This document shows, piece after piece, positions 34,300-45,668 of a stretch of DNA of 64,000 bases (position 1 is the first letter of the stretch; each line of letters begins with the position of its first letter). The notes below the pieces were generated by a model. It was not told where the DNA came from. It searched no databases and worked only from the letters and a program-made list of their open reading frames with translations. The stretch spans positions 1 to 64,000 of the forward strand of contig JAHQIW010003623.1 of the NCBI GenBank assembly GCA_019055375.1, given 5' to 3'. Position numbers and translations under genes: made by a program. Source of the DNA: Parelaphostrongylus tenuis. Taxonomy: Eukaryota; Nematoda; Chromadorea; Rhabditida; Metastrongylidae.

Positions 34300-35010
34300 G
34301 TGCACATTTTGTGTGCGACGGATGAGCATATAGGTAATGAACCAGGATGTTTTTGTTACTTGGCTTGCGGTACCATTTTATGCTTCAGGAGTTCTGGAGA
34401 GGTTGACTTGGACGTTTAAAGATGGAAGCCAATTTGCGATAGGTTTCTCACGGGTGAACTTTATGTACTCTGACTGACAATTTGACAACTCAAAACATTT
34501 GTCCATCTCCTCTTGTGTTAAACAAAAACAAAGCAATCATCTATAAACCTACAGTAGAGTAACGGCCGAAGATCGATTACTGGGCTCTCCACTTTAGGCA
34601 TAAAGGCTATAGCAAGTGTTGGCGATAGTCGTTGTCCCATTGCTAGCCCTCTGATTTGGGCAAAATAGTTCCCCGACCATCTGAAGATTGAACAGTTTAG
34701 GCATTCTTTCAAGAGAGCCATTACCTGCTGGATGGGGAAGCCATACATGTTCGGTTCCTTCGCGCTCCGTTAGAGGCTGACATATGCCTTGCATTGCGAA
34801 CTCATTCGACACGTTTGCATAAAAAGCGGTCACGTCGAAAGATTCCATTACGTACGCGTCGTTGGGAGAGGCGTTACGTAGACGATTCAGGAACATCTGA
34901 GTGCTTGTCAGATGAGCTGGAATGTGTCGTAGCGACTGGGATGCTGGGACTGCAATTTGATGAGGAAGGTGCATCGCAGTCCATGTGATTGCTGCACTGT
35001 TAGTCTCCAC
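34300..35010 (-). pseudogene. P4 reverse transcriptase, frameshifted
   Basis: Frame one (35,010-34,594) has HIPAHLTSTQMFLNRLRNAS and motif A VMESFDVTAFYANVSNE. After a frameshift, frame two (34,748-34,518) has FPIQQVMALLKECLNCSIFR, motif B RGLAMGQRLSPTLAIAF and motif C CRFIDDCFVFV with both aspartates. Further shifts follow (KFTREN, then PSHTKCALIKYMFRTSANVC). Colinear with the P1 RT. Confidence 0.8.
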
Positions 35011-35249
35011 CTGTACAACAACCCAGTGGAGATTGAAAGCTTTGAGTAGGTTGGGAGTTATTCTGCGCCTGTTGCGAATAAGATGTATGTTCAGTGATTT
35101 TCCTCTGAGTACGTATCCGACATCTTCTATCGACTGCTTTTTCAGACATTTTGAGCGTGTCTATCAAAAAGAGGTCGAAAGAAGAGCTACGCGCTCGACT
35201 GCTGATCATCACAATGTCAGGTAAGTACATCACCTGACTCGAGGTGATC

Positions 35250-35410
35250 TAGAACTCGGCGTCGATCCTTCATAGAGGATTATTTAATTCCAGGAGATTG
35301 GCTGAGCCGAGAGAGGCTGGTGCTGATGAAAGCTAAGAGGAAGAAACAGGCGCTTGCACATCACCGGAACTATCAACAAAACATGCATATCCTTATCAGA
35401 TTACATCATT
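35250..35410 (+). mobile_element. Hammerhead-bearing unit (family A, copy A2)
   Basis: Unit text runs from GGCGTCGATCCTTCATAGAG to CATATCCTTATCAGATT. The centre (35,317-35,367) has an intact core CTGATGA at 35,323-35,329 and GAAA at 35,343-35,346, with GGTG/CACC left of stem I. Stem II has lost its pairing and the cleavage triplet reads GCA, so it is probably inactive. It is oriented opposite to PLE P4. Confidence 0.5.
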
Positions 35411-36689
35411 TTGTGCGGGTCTATAAAAAATCGGTCGGCAGAAGAAGAATAAATTGGATTAGAACAACCTTTGGCTTGAAGAAAGCTAAATGTCAAGGAT
35501 TATTGAAGAATGCAGGGGTGGGTAGATAGTCGGACTCAAGAATAACATGTAGAATTAGGGAAATTTTTCAGTGCTTTTTCTGTATTTACAAAGCTTTCCT
35601 CTTCTCAGATATTCTACGATTAGAGCCATTTCATGCACGTCGTGTTGAAGTCCAGCGGTCAGGAAATAGCACTATTGTTAGTTGTTGTTACAATGTAAGA
35701 CCATCCATAAGCTCCTGACAAAGCCAATGCCATTTTTCAGCGATATATGATACTGATGGATGACATAAGATCTATAGCTCGTTTACATTTATCATTTCAA
35801 AGAAATAAAAAAAAAACAGCGCTAGTGGAGACTTATGGCCCTTTAGTTCTTCAAGTCTAACCTAAGCCTGAGTGTGTTCTCGTAATTTCTTATTGATAGA
35901 AACCAATTGAAAAATGCTTTAGAAGCCGATGGGACCATAACACTCCACAAAGGTCAAAGAGTTTTAAGAATACATTCTTATTATTGCGCGAGTAATCCTT
36001 ACCAACTCACAGAAGACGGATAATGACGGTTCAACTAATTGTGATCGATTTCCATCAAAAATTGTACGGAGTGACAATTTTTAATCTATGAGACGATCAC
36101 ACTTATTGCAGACAACTATATATCGAGATTAAAACTTTGTGATTGATTCATCTTCTCTCTTCATGTCAATCACTCATATTCGACATCACCAATGAAGTGC
36201 TGGAAATGACAGAAAAGAGTCATCAGAGTTCAACGTGCATTTCAACAGAACAGAAATCTTTTGTGTAAAGCACAAAAAGTAGAAGTGTATCGATAAAAAA
36301 TAAGAGATAAGGAGTCAGCGATGATCAGTGCTTGAGGACTGCCTCGCTCGACTTCATTAACCCCTTGAGGACGGTCGGTGATATCAACCGGTGCCGTGCT
36401 GATAGCTCGAGCGACATGACCACGAGAAGAATTATAAGTGTGAAAACATGGGCTAACTCTAATAAGATGGACAACATTAATATATAATATGAGTAGGAAG
36501 CATGTACTACATTTTAAGTCTAAGTCTTACTAGAACAATTTGTAGGGAAGCCGCTTCAGTAATGTTCAATTTTTTGTGACAGCAAAGTGCTAAATTATAT
36601 CATATAACTGTCTCCTGACCTGACGCACGACGATATCCTGACGATAAAATAACGCAAACGTTTTTGCACACCACTCTAAATTATCGGGC

Positions 36690-37260
36690 AACTTTTCTCT
36701 CTTAAGAGAGCCATTATCTGCTAAATCGAGAAGCCATACATGTTAGTGGTTCTTTCGTGTTCCCTTAAAAGCTCACGTATGGCTTGCATTGCGGGCTCAT
36801 TCGACACGTTTGTATAAAGAGCGGTCACGTCGAACGGTTCCATTACGTACGCCGTGTTGGGAGACGCGCTACGTAGACCATTTAAGAACATTTGGGTTTT
36901 GGTGAGATAAGCTGGAATGTGTTCTAGCAGTTTAACTAGTATCAAGTTTAAGAACCACCTTCTTCTATCCCTTGGCCCGTCCACTCAGCTGACGATGGGT
37001 CTAACTTTGAGTTTTGATGAAATAGTAGAGACAAAATCATTAATGCATGAAAACTTATAAGTTTCAATAAGCAAGTACAAGGCGAAGCATGCTGGTGGAT
37101 CGAGTTTTAGCTGAGAAATAACGTAAGGCTTCAAATCGGCCGAAGTTGCTATTTTAACCTATTCTTTGTGCAATTTTCGATATCGTTTTTAGAATTCTTT
37201 TATCTTGTCCTACTTCTATCTAAATATCTGTTTTTGTAAATAAAACTTGATACTTTGCAA
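36690..37260 (-). mobile_element. Penelope-like element fragment P5 (RT N-terminal half)
   Basis: The frame 36,984-36,721 reads MDGPRDRRRWFLNLILVKLL, then TQMFLNGLRSASP, motif A VMEPFDVTALYTNVSNEPAM and MYGFSI, and stops there. Upstream to about 37,260 are decayed N-terminal PLE sequences shared with P7. It breaks off before motif B near 36,690, at the same point as P7, so the truncation predates the duplication. Confidence 0.75.
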
Positions 37261-37269
37261 TTCTCAACA

Positions 37270-38275
37270 TTTTTGGCTAACGCTTCGACGACTCCGCCTT
37301 TGTCAGAGCCTAGACGTTTATATCATACCATATCTAACCACTTGGTTAATAGATTTCGTATGCATCAAGAATTCAATAGAAATTAATTGAGCTATCTAAT
37401 CATTTCAAAAAAACTCGCACCTTATTTCCGCTCATACGAGAGAGGTCACCGGTATTGTGTGACGCACTTTGAAAAATGATCCACACTCAAACTAGATAAT
37501 GAATATGAAATAAAGCGCCATCTCACTTGTTATGTTATGGCATTCTCCTCTACTATTCATTTTCAAACTTCTTCGATTTATCCAAAAGGCTTCGCACGTT
37601 CTTCTTGCTGAAGATTCAGATTCTTACGCCAGGATTCTTACTACCACATCAAAGTCCGCATCGCTGTGCTTCCATATTGTGTGCCATCCTAAAGGCCTAT
37701 TTATTTGGCTGCTAGCTCTACCGTCTAAGGGTTCTTTAATGAGATCCAAAGAGGTCTTCCCGCTTTTCGAGTGCATTCCTTACCTCACGCCGTGCAGAAG
37801 ATCTGGTATATTGTACCCTAACTCATGCAATTTTCGTCTCTAGCAATAGGCATACTACACAATTGTCAGTCTTACACAAACGCTCGCAAATGCGGTTCCG
37901 AACCAACTAGCTACGTAAGTTTTTATGATTCTTACGAAGTTTTCCTGACCACTGTTTCTGAAAGACTTTTATGCTAGCGGAGCTTGCTTCATTTACTACA
38001 GAAGGTAGTTTCAAAGATATCTCCCATAAGAGTTTGGAACAATATCGTTTTCGTTATTTATATTATGGGGCCTATCTCTCCTTTTCGATTCAAGTTCAGT
38101 GCTTGCTCCTAAGTAGCCATTTGGAATCGCCATCTGTCGCGTCAGACGCAGTGACTCCTCTCTCCTTTCCCCACCCGTACAAACAATTGCAGCCGAGCGA
38201 TAGAAGTTTCGAACAAGTCCTCTTCTTGTGCGCCTAGTCTGAGTATGATTCATTTTCCAAAGTGTGTACATAAGG
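37270..38275 (-). mobile_element. Penelope-like element fragment P6 (3' half)
   Basis: The frame 38,271-38,011 (TRRGLVRNFYRSAAIVCTGG) matches the P1 linker. The decayed downstream part contains a DADFDVVVRILA block, then ARRTCEAFWINRR and MNRRGECHNITSDLM, which is the C-terminal half of the GIY-YIG domain with the Glu of EAFWI. A hammerhead-like motif at 37,275-37,310 closes the element. RT is absent. P6 lies just upstream, on the minus strand, of P5: a head-to-tail partial tandem. Confidence 0.75.
37275..37310 (-). ncRNA. Hammerhead-like motif, family B, copy B4 (decayed)
   Basis: Minus strand: GGCT, CTGACAA, A, GGC with GTC opposite, GAAG, CGTT, AGCC. The stem I pair GGCT/AGCC is kept, the core has one change (G8 to A), and GAAA is GAAG. 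Together with copies B1 to B3 it shows that the motif is a fixed part of the PLE 3' end. Confidence 0.45.
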
Positions 38276-40647
38276 TCGGTGACTTCGCCCTTGTGGGTAA
38301 AAATAAGATGGGTTTTTTCAGAATGACGAGGGTGTTGAATTGTTTTTAGCCGAGTTTTCGATGCATGCGAAATATTAGCCGTGTAAATAAATACGGTAAC
38401 ATACGCACGTCTAGCCTCCTAAGCTAAAAATTTTTGAGAAGCGAGAAATAATGGCCTTTCTCATGTTTCAACTAAAGAAAAAAGAGAGTTGATAAAAGCT
38501 ATTACGAGATGACTAGCTTTCGAAAAGTTCATATAGTCCTAGAATACTCAACAGAATATACTAACAACAGTCTTCCTCTTGCAATTTCTGAATCTCACTG
38601 AATACGTACACTATCGTATTGAAACTGCAAAGAGAATGTTGTGACAAGAATGTTCGCCGCTCAGCAATTTAATCGAAACGACATGGACTGTTTATTCACC
38701 ACCACTCGCGTTGAAATAAAATTCGTACTGGAGCCGATAGTCTTACAGTACCACCGGTGCTTACGATATGACATTAGCGAAACAGTTAACGTGGAATTTA
38801 TTACACTCCGAGCGTGAGAACTTTCGCATAGGTATTGGAAATGAAAGAAGCCTTTAGCTTTACGTAATACCCCGATCACCGCTGGGTTGAGGTCCGCATA
38901 GTAACCAAAACATTTCTTATAAGGTTTTTTTCACTTGAGGCGTAGTCATCAGTAAGTTTTCTTGAGCAAACTAATTTCTAGACATGTCATGCGTTCTATA
39001 CAGTGGTTCTTGAAGGTTATTATGCAGCATTTGCATTGAAATGTTGTTATAAAAAATTTTGATTATTTCAAAATTATGTAGTGCTGAATGAGCGAATCGA
39101 CCTCCTGTAGTAATCAATTATTTCAAAGTATTTTTTAATTATCAGTTTGCAAATTTTCGGCTTCTGCATCATCCGTAAGCTGTCGGTTGATTTTCTTTCT
39201 TATCTCTTCTTTTGATTTCGACCTAACATCACTCCGAATCAACTAGTAGGAAGCCCAGCCGGGGAACCGTGGCCGAAGCCCATTTTTTGGAAACGACATC
39301 ATGAAGACCTGAAGAAGCCCTTGCAAGTTTACGTCAGGAAACCAAGGACTATTCTGTGCACAAACAGCAATATACCATTTGAATCATATGGTGAGGAACG
39401 CATAACAAGTGAAGAAGACGGACCATCTAAGTATCTAAGTAAGTGAGTTTGCAAATAACTGCAGAAATAAGATAAATAAGGAAACAATTTGCATGCGTCA
39501 TGAGAACGGTGAGAAGCTTCTTTGTACGAAATGTAAAATGACAATTGTTTTGTTTGCACACCGCGGAGAAATCACGAGAATCGGTGGTGCTCTATAAACG
39601 TCCATCTTTATTAAAAACTTGGAGCGTTTGAAAATGTGACCAGCAAACCACCGCTTACTTTCGCATTCACCCGCATTTATAAGAAAGTTCACTTTCATCT
39701 CAGTAGAGCGATAACTCCAGCAAGCATATATTTTCGCACCTTACAGCAAAACCTCATACCCCGTATAATTGCTTCCTATCACCACTTCTGACGCTGCTTT
39801 CCCTTACTTCATGCTAGCGGATTCGTGGTGTCATCCCAATCAACTTGTTTCAAATACATTAATGGAATTGTGCAGAAGTCCTTTCAACTCTCACTGGGCC
39901 TCTCCATCAGCAAAATACATTTTATAGCAGAGCAGTAATAAAAGGGAGAGCTAACAAAAACATTACAACTTGAATTGTCAAAATTTCAGTTCCTAGAAAA
40001 TCTCAGTAAAAAATATTTCACACCAAACGTTGTGCGCCGTTTTGGCCAGTAGATGTCTTTTTTGATAGATTTTCTCACGAAAGTGCACAACGGTGGAACT
40101 TTGTCAATTGTAAAATTCCTTATTGCTGGGAAAGTCAAGGTTTTTTGTCTCAGCAACGAGGAAAATATGATGGTAATCTAATTTGAACCACAGCACTTGA
40201 CAAAGTGACACATTCAGTGAAGTTTTTCTTAGGTAACACTTCCTTTATTCGTCTCCATTCAAAATCTGACATACATCTTTGTTAAGGGTATATGTCTAGA
40301 CCCTGTTGATCAGTAGAACCTTCTGAGGAGGCCAATTCAGAGAATTTTTATCTAAATAAACGGGTCGACTTTTGAAGCTTTTCTGGAAAACAAAAAGTTG
40401 GAAAACATCTAGCTTAGTAAACGTCGCTGGTCACAGTACATGTGTTGAGTGTCATATCTTGCCTTATTGCTTTGTTTATAAGTCTTAGTTTAGAGAGAGG
40501 TCGAATTTTCAGTGATATACATAACGTTCACTCGGGCGAAGTTAAGTAACCAACGTCTCACAGTTTCCGGGGCCAGAAGGTGAAAATTTTCAACTTGAAT
40601 TCACAATATTTCCTGTGCTATTTAGGATTCGTAAATTATTAGTGAGC
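38276..40647. other. Intergenic stretch upstream of the secreted-protein gene
   Basis: No exon or element is recognised on either strand. The last few hundred bases probably contain the promoter of the gene at 40,648, but no clear TATA box is identified. Confidence 0.4.
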
Positions 40648-41372
40648 ATGAAGAGTTTGGCAATCCTATTTTCGCTGCTAGCCACAGTCGCGGTAGTGCT
40701 GGCATGTGGAGTATTGCCGCAAGGTCAAGGTAATGAATAGAAGTATCATAGTACTGCAAAACTTTGCGTTTTGAAATAGAATTACGAACCATATTTGGCG
40801 ACATATTCCATACTTATCACTTTCAACACTGAATACATTTATCAGAATAATTTAACTCCAAATTTTCTACACTGCAAAATCTTTTAAATTTTGTTTCAGC
40901 AATGACAAGGAACTTCACTGTGAGCGGCTTCAAATTACCAACGGCCATGGTTTTCACTGCTTCAGCTACTGCTGCCGCTCAGCTTCCCGGTGGCATTGCT
41001 GCAACTTCGGATGCCGCTAAATTATTCGTATCTCGCCTTGTGATGCAAACAGTAAATTCACAACTTTCAAGTTGCAGGTTTCTTTTGCGTGAATTTATTA
41101 AGCAAGGGAGGTGACTGAAACTTTCTGAAATTTGTTAGCATTATAGTCCTTAGCTCGACATAATTTGATTGAAGACTCCTTCGTATGAATCCTGCCAGCT
41201 GCTGAAGAGATATGCTCTTCAGGTTACTGATGTTCTTGAACAGCAAGGTCGTAGCGCAGGCCTTCCTGATGCTATAATCTCAGGCATCTTGAATCAGCTC
41301 ATGGTTCAGGTCAATTATGATCCTTTGGAATGCAAAGCCGTGACTATCAATCCAGCCATGAAATGTAAGTGA
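40648..41372 (+). CDS. Small secreted protein, three exons, function unknown
   Basis: Exon 1 (40,648-40,729) starts with ATG and encodes a signal peptide: MKSLAILFSLLATVAVVLAC, then GVLPQGQ. The donor is CAAG/GTAATG. Exon 2 (40,900-41,051) follows TTTGTTTCAG and encodes NFTVSGFKLPTAMVFTASAT, then AAQLPGGIAATSDAAKLFVS and RLVMQT. Exon 3 (41,175-41,364 or on to the TGA at 41,372) encodes CQLLKRYALQVTDVLEQQGR, then SAGLPDAIISGILNQLMVQV and YDPLECKAVTINPAMKCK. Phases 1 and 0 join correctly. The exon 3 acceptor (GATTGAAG) is weak. A strong donor, AAAT/GTAAGT, sits just before the stop, so a further exon may exist and the stop may be intronic. The pattern resembles an uncharacterised family of small secreted nematode proteins; I do not know its name or role. 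Confidence 0.65.
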
Positions 41373-42266
41373 TAGAGATTATTTTGAGAGAACAGATCTG
41401 GGATTACTGCTTCTTTGTAATCTTCATTTCCAATCAATAAACAAACGCCCATGGAACATGCGGACCTGTTTAATGATAAGGGCCTGTTTGAACCTCAGCA
41501 GTGCAGACAAAGGGCACTACGTCTCTCATAGCGGAAAATTGGTAGCAGACAAGTTTGATATTCTCCTTCGATCTCTAGTTGTTGGCGACTGCCTACATAA
41601 GTAATTCAGGAGTACCCGTTCAAGGTCATTCTAGTGTTTGTCAGGAAATCTCCTCGACTAGCCATTGACGATATTTATGATAATGAGAAAAACCTGAAGC
41701 ATCGACAGAAGACAGGAGCAAAATTGAAGGCTGTTGTCACTGATGCTTGAGAATGCACGACTCGAACAAGATAACTGCTAGGAATCGGATGTGATATTTT
41801 ATTATGTAAAAAAGAGATTGATAGAGTATTCACGGAGTGACCACGCTGACCATTACCTCACCTGCTATTGTGCATTCATCTGAGGCAAAACGGTGCAACT
41901 ACGAAGCAGCAAAAATTATTGAGATCTAATGTTCACCCTATTTTACATGAGGATATGGTAAAGAAGAATCTGCCGAAGACATCGAAGCGGAGTAGGTGCA
42001 TTATGCTTGCAAGTGCAAAGAAGAACGTGAAAGACTCATATCTATCGTCAGTTATGATATTCCACCACAGAAGTGGGATACTCTACTTGCTCCTTGTCTA
42101 CGTCGCTTTGCTCATTTGCACAAACAGTTTATGTCACTGCTAACAATAAGTCATTTTAGAAGCTTAACTATGCAAACTAGAAAACGATAAAGCCTCTTAA
42201 ATTGTGCGCTGAACCAAAATAGATATTATACTCTAATATCAAAGCGTTTCCAAGACACTGATTGCC
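41373..42266. other. Stretch between the secreted-protein gene and an RTE
   Basis: Possibly the 3' part of the gene at 40,648. A 91-codon frame at 41,868-42,143 has no recognised domain. No polyadenylation site can be assigned with confidence. Confidence 0.35.
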
Positions 42267-42908
42267 TTAGTCGTACTTATTACGACGAAATAGTATGAAG
42301 TCTGAAGAACGAAAAGCACTCATCACAGCATCAGCACATAATGTTTTTACACTGATCATCACCTGTATCACCTGTCGTCCGTTGATCGTCGAGTGACTAG
42401 AGCGGCAACACTTCCATTGTTTCGTATCGCCTGCAAGAGTAGCCCAGTAGGTCCTTCTCGCTCCAGAGATTCGCTGAGCATCATATCTCTCTTCTATACC
42501 TTTCGTAAAGAGATCAAATAAACGGGTTGGTGGTCTTCCTGCAGAGCGCTTGATGATCCAGTCGGTAACGGCTCTTGTCCATCGGTTGTCGTTGAAGCGC
42601 ATCACGTGTCCGGCATACATTTCTTTCGATATCTTGGCGTGAGGAACGACATTTTGGACTTCCGATCGATAACGTAGGTCGAAACTTTGGATCCTTTCTC
42701 TCATTTGCTAGATACGGGATATTCTTAGCATCGACCATTCGACTTCGCGTTCAATAATGCAAAGTGATCCTTCATAGTGCTTAGGTAGCGACCATGTTTC
42801 TGCTGCATACGTTGAAGCAGGGATAATCGTCAAGTCGAAAAGGTGGGCACGGAGTCGGATGCTCTTTGTCGTCTTTACCACATCTTCGATACTCTTAAAC
42901 GTTCCCAA
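42267..42908 (-). pseudogene. RTE ORF2 C-terminal block
   Basis: Two frames (42,908-42,708 and 42,704-42,267) read STYAAETWSLPKHYEGSLCI, then AGHVMRFNDNRWTRAVTDWI and YDAQRISGARRTYWATLAGD. A single frameshift near 42,706 separates them. It matches 3,410-3,882 closely, which identifies that fragment. Confidence 0.85.
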
Positions 42909-43065
42909 ACCGCTGGTTTCCTCCTGCCCAACTCTGGAGCTAGGTCTTCCACCATGGTGATTTTACGACCTAGATAGACGTAACTGAAGCATTCGGAGAT
43001 TGCCGTTCCGATGAGCGTGAATGAGGCATTTAAAATCCGTCCGTTCCTCATGAAAATAGTTTTCG

Positions 43066-43305
43066 TTAGATTAACTCGAAGACCAATCTTTCCACAGGCG
43101 TTATCGAAATCGGTCGAGATTCGCTCCGCTGGCCGATGCTTGGTGTTATAAGAACGATATCATCGGCAAAGCGAAAATGGTTTAATTGTCGACCGTCAAT
43201 TTTCACTCCCATATCGTCCCATTCTAATGTTGGTATGATGTTATGTAGCGTGGCAGTGAGTAGTTTTAGCGAAATTGTATTACCTTTTCGAACACCTCTT
43301 CTCAC
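43066..43305 (-). pseudogene. RTE reverse transcriptase palm with FADD
   Basis: RRGVRKGNTISLKLLTATLH corresponds to the RT motif usually RGVRQGDTISP, and GVKIDGRQLNHFRFADDIVL holds the catalytic FADD. Both aspartates remain. The frame then shifts. This palm region is what the 31-33 kb copy lacks. Confidence 0.85.
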
Positions 43306-43639
43306 GTCAATGGTGATATTGTTGTAGAATGAAAATATTCCGTTGTGAAATCTTCATAAAGCTCACGAAGGATCATTATATATCGAGTAGGGACGCCATG
43401 GTTATCCAGAGCCTCTATAACCGATTCTGCTTCTGATGAATCAAAGGCTTTCTTCAGATCGATGAAAGTGAAGCAGAGTGTTCGTTTTTATTCTCGTGAA
43501 ATGAGTCTTGTAATCGTGTGGATGTGGTCTATGGTAATAAATCCTTTTCGGAACCCGGCTTGCTCGCATGGCTGCCCTTCGTCCAGTGTATAGGATGACT
43601 CAATTGGGTTTAGAGATAACGGACAGCAAGCAGATTGGG

Positions 43640-44494
43640 CTATAATTGCCTATGTCGTGAAGATCTCCCCTTTTGAACAACAATACGCTCTTGCTGGTTT
43701 TCCACTGAATCGGAACCTTGCATTCTAACAGGTAGGGAGTGAACAGCTGAGCCAGGGTGTTGATGAGATCTGGCGGCAGCTTCTTCAGGTGTTCTGGTCT
43801 GATCCTGTTTGGACCGGGTGTTGTTCTGTTCTTCACCGACGATGTACCCTTTCAGATTTCGGAAAAGAGGACCGGTGGAAAGACATATTATCCTCTTCCA
43901 ATTTATATGACGGTAAGAGGACATGATAGCGAAGAGATCCGAGTAGTATTGGTGTATGATTTTCTCCATAGCCCTTTCCGAAACTGTAAGTGTCCCGTCA
44001 GGGTATCGGAGTGCAATCATCTTAGTCTTGTAGTTGATGAAGCCTCGCTGGGCTTTGCGAATGCTCTTCCCAGCTTCTGCAGCTTTTGCCATAACTGCTG
44101 CTCGTCTCTCCTTGAAGTCATCTCTTATCGCTTCTCTGCATCGTTTCGCAGGATAAGACGTAAGGTTTCGGCTGCCTGTAGCTCGTGCGATTCCCCGTTG
44201 ACGTATCAGCTCGAGTGTCTGCGGAGACAAGCGTCTCTTCGTGACCTTGGGGCTCTCGGCTTTCGTAGCACTAACGTGAAGGTATTCAACGAGTCGATCG
44301 TATTCTTCGTCGATGCTGTCGACAACGGTATCTTTCCAAGCGCCGACTAATGATTTGAATACATCCCAGTTTAGGTAGTTCATGGGACTTCGTTGTTTAT
44401 TCAGCGGCTTTCTCTCCTCTCCGCGAAAAACGGAACTTTGCGCGAAGGATGCGATAGTCTGGTCCCTTGTAGAACTTAGGAACAACAGCGACAT
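43640..44494 (-). pseudogene. RTE endonuclease end, linker and RT start
   Basis: 284 codons on the minus strand. The beginning overlaps, in a different frame, the end of the endonuclease, where the expected SDHRLLR reads PDYRILR, so the catalytic His is Tyr. The main part is the linker (LNWDVFKSLVGAWKDTVVDS, then RRLSPQTLELIRQRGIARAT and YPDGTLTVSERAMEKIIHQY). RT proper follows in another frame at 43,836-43,600: KNRTTPGPNRIRPEHLKKLP and KTSKSVLLFKRGDLHDIGNY. Confidence 0.8.
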
Positions 44495-45668
44495 CGGTCA
44501 GACAAAACCTTAGATTTACTAAGATCTGGTCTATTTCCTTATTGTACTCTCCATTGGGAGACTCCCACGTCTATGCCTGAGAGTGAGGCTTTTGAAATTG
44601 TGAGTTGCCATTTATGGTTTGGGTCGCCATGATAAACTCAGATAGCCTCTCATCTTGTTCATTCCATTCTAGTCTGTGGATCCCAATGTGACGTTCTTAA
44701 GACGTTCTTCTAGTTCCAATTTTTGCATTGAAATCTCCGACAATGACCTTGAAGAATGCATGAACTTCTGTGAAGAATTTTTTGAATTCCATATAGAACG
44801 TTTCGACTTCTTCGACTCGTCATAGCTTTATGTTGGTGCGTATGCAACGAAGATCGTCAAAGCCGGCATAAAACCACATCGTTTCAACCGTAATCGTCCA
44901 ATACGGGTTGTTAGTTGATAAAACGAATCGATGTCCACTATAAAATTCGATTTGAAGAGAATGTCAACGCTTCAAATGCCTCTGCTATCGCATGTCCCAA
45001 GGAACACTTCTTCTCCGCTGTCATAAACAGCGTGAAAAGAATGGCGTCTTCTCGTTTCAGCCTGGCCATTGACGTCGTACTTATCCTTCTTGCTTAAATC
45101 AATAGATCTTCTGCAGCGGACTCGTGAGCAAGTGCTCTTGCTTTGTAGATACAGATCGTCATTTTAGCCAGTTTCAATCTTGGCAGCTTAGTTTGGCCCC
45201 TGAGATTTAAGCAGCCTCTTCGTACTTGACCTACCTGGCGCTGCTTTTGCAGTGGCTCTTTCGGGGTCAGGAGAATGAGGCCCATATTTGTTACTGTTTC
45301 TTGCCATTTCGATACCTAGCGTATAGCTTGCCAGGCTCTAAACGTGGGGGCTGGGTACTCACGAGTAGCTTGCCAGTCTCTCTCGGAAGAGCGGGAGAAG
45401 CTTATTTGTTGGAGGCGACTCCTAACTGCCTCTCATGTACTTCCCAGCCGCTTCAATTCAGGCCCTTAGCCGACTTGACCCACAGAAACAGAATGTTGTC
45501 AAATCGGCACTGCAAAAGCAGGGAGCTCATCCCCTGAATCCATCTGCGTCTCCGGGAACCACACGGTTGCCTTTGGTTCGCGTTTATTCCCATATCCACC
45601 ACCTTGGGACGCGCCGCGTGCCCTCGAAACTAACCGGGCAAGATCCCACGTAGAACGAGGTCCGTGGA

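Larger units (their letters stand above)
33405..35235 (-). mobile_element. Penelope-like element P4
   Basis: The most complete PLE in the window. From 35,235 downward: a short N-terminal frame (35,233-35,000), RT (about 35,010-34,300), GIY-YIG (34,153-33,560), a hammerhead-like motif (33,489-33,453) and a tail ending near 33,405. Its 3' tail lies next to the 5' end of the RTE at 33,364. Frames are broken. At its 5' side it meets the family A hammerhead unit, which points the other way. Confidence 0.8.
35000..37260. repeat. Inverted duplication, arm 1 (partner 48,340-50,720)
   Basis: The reverse complement of 48,340-50,720 matches in order: PLE N-terminal and RT pieces (36,690-37,260), about 1.1 kb of non-coding DNA (35,570-36,690; for example TTCTTCAATAATCCTTGACA against its diverged partner near 35,490), the family A hammerhead unit, and a PLE leader (35,000-35,235). 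Arm 1 lacks the extra hammerhead unit found at 50,333-50,490. PLEs often lie as partial tandem or inverted copies, which could produce this. Confidence 0.8.
42267..45668 (-). mobile_element. RTE LINE, nearly full length, broken
   Basis: About 3.4 kb on the minus strand: leader (45,668-45,100, shared with the copy at 33,364), endonuclease (about 45,080-44,450), linker and RT (44,400-43,066), and the C-terminal block (42,908-42,267) shared with the fragment at 3,410-3,890. The order fits the single long ORF of RTE elements. Several frameshifts and stops break it. Near its 3' end is GTGATACAGGTGAT (minus strand), like the end of the 3.4 kb copy, followed by about 80 bp that may be flank. Confidence 0.9.

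Noticed and set aside
37532..38237. Two + strand frames of 88-103 codons
   Set aside because: They oppose the minus-strand PLE fragment P6, whose translation matches the PLE linker and GIY-YIG end.
41868..42143. 91-codon + strand frame next to the secreted-protein gene
   Set aside because: No acceptor in a compatible phase and no similarity to the gene's family pattern. It is not joined to the gene.
43757..44350. 197-codon + strand frame
   Set aside because: Antisense shadow of the RTE ORF on the minus strand, which has clear domain motifs.
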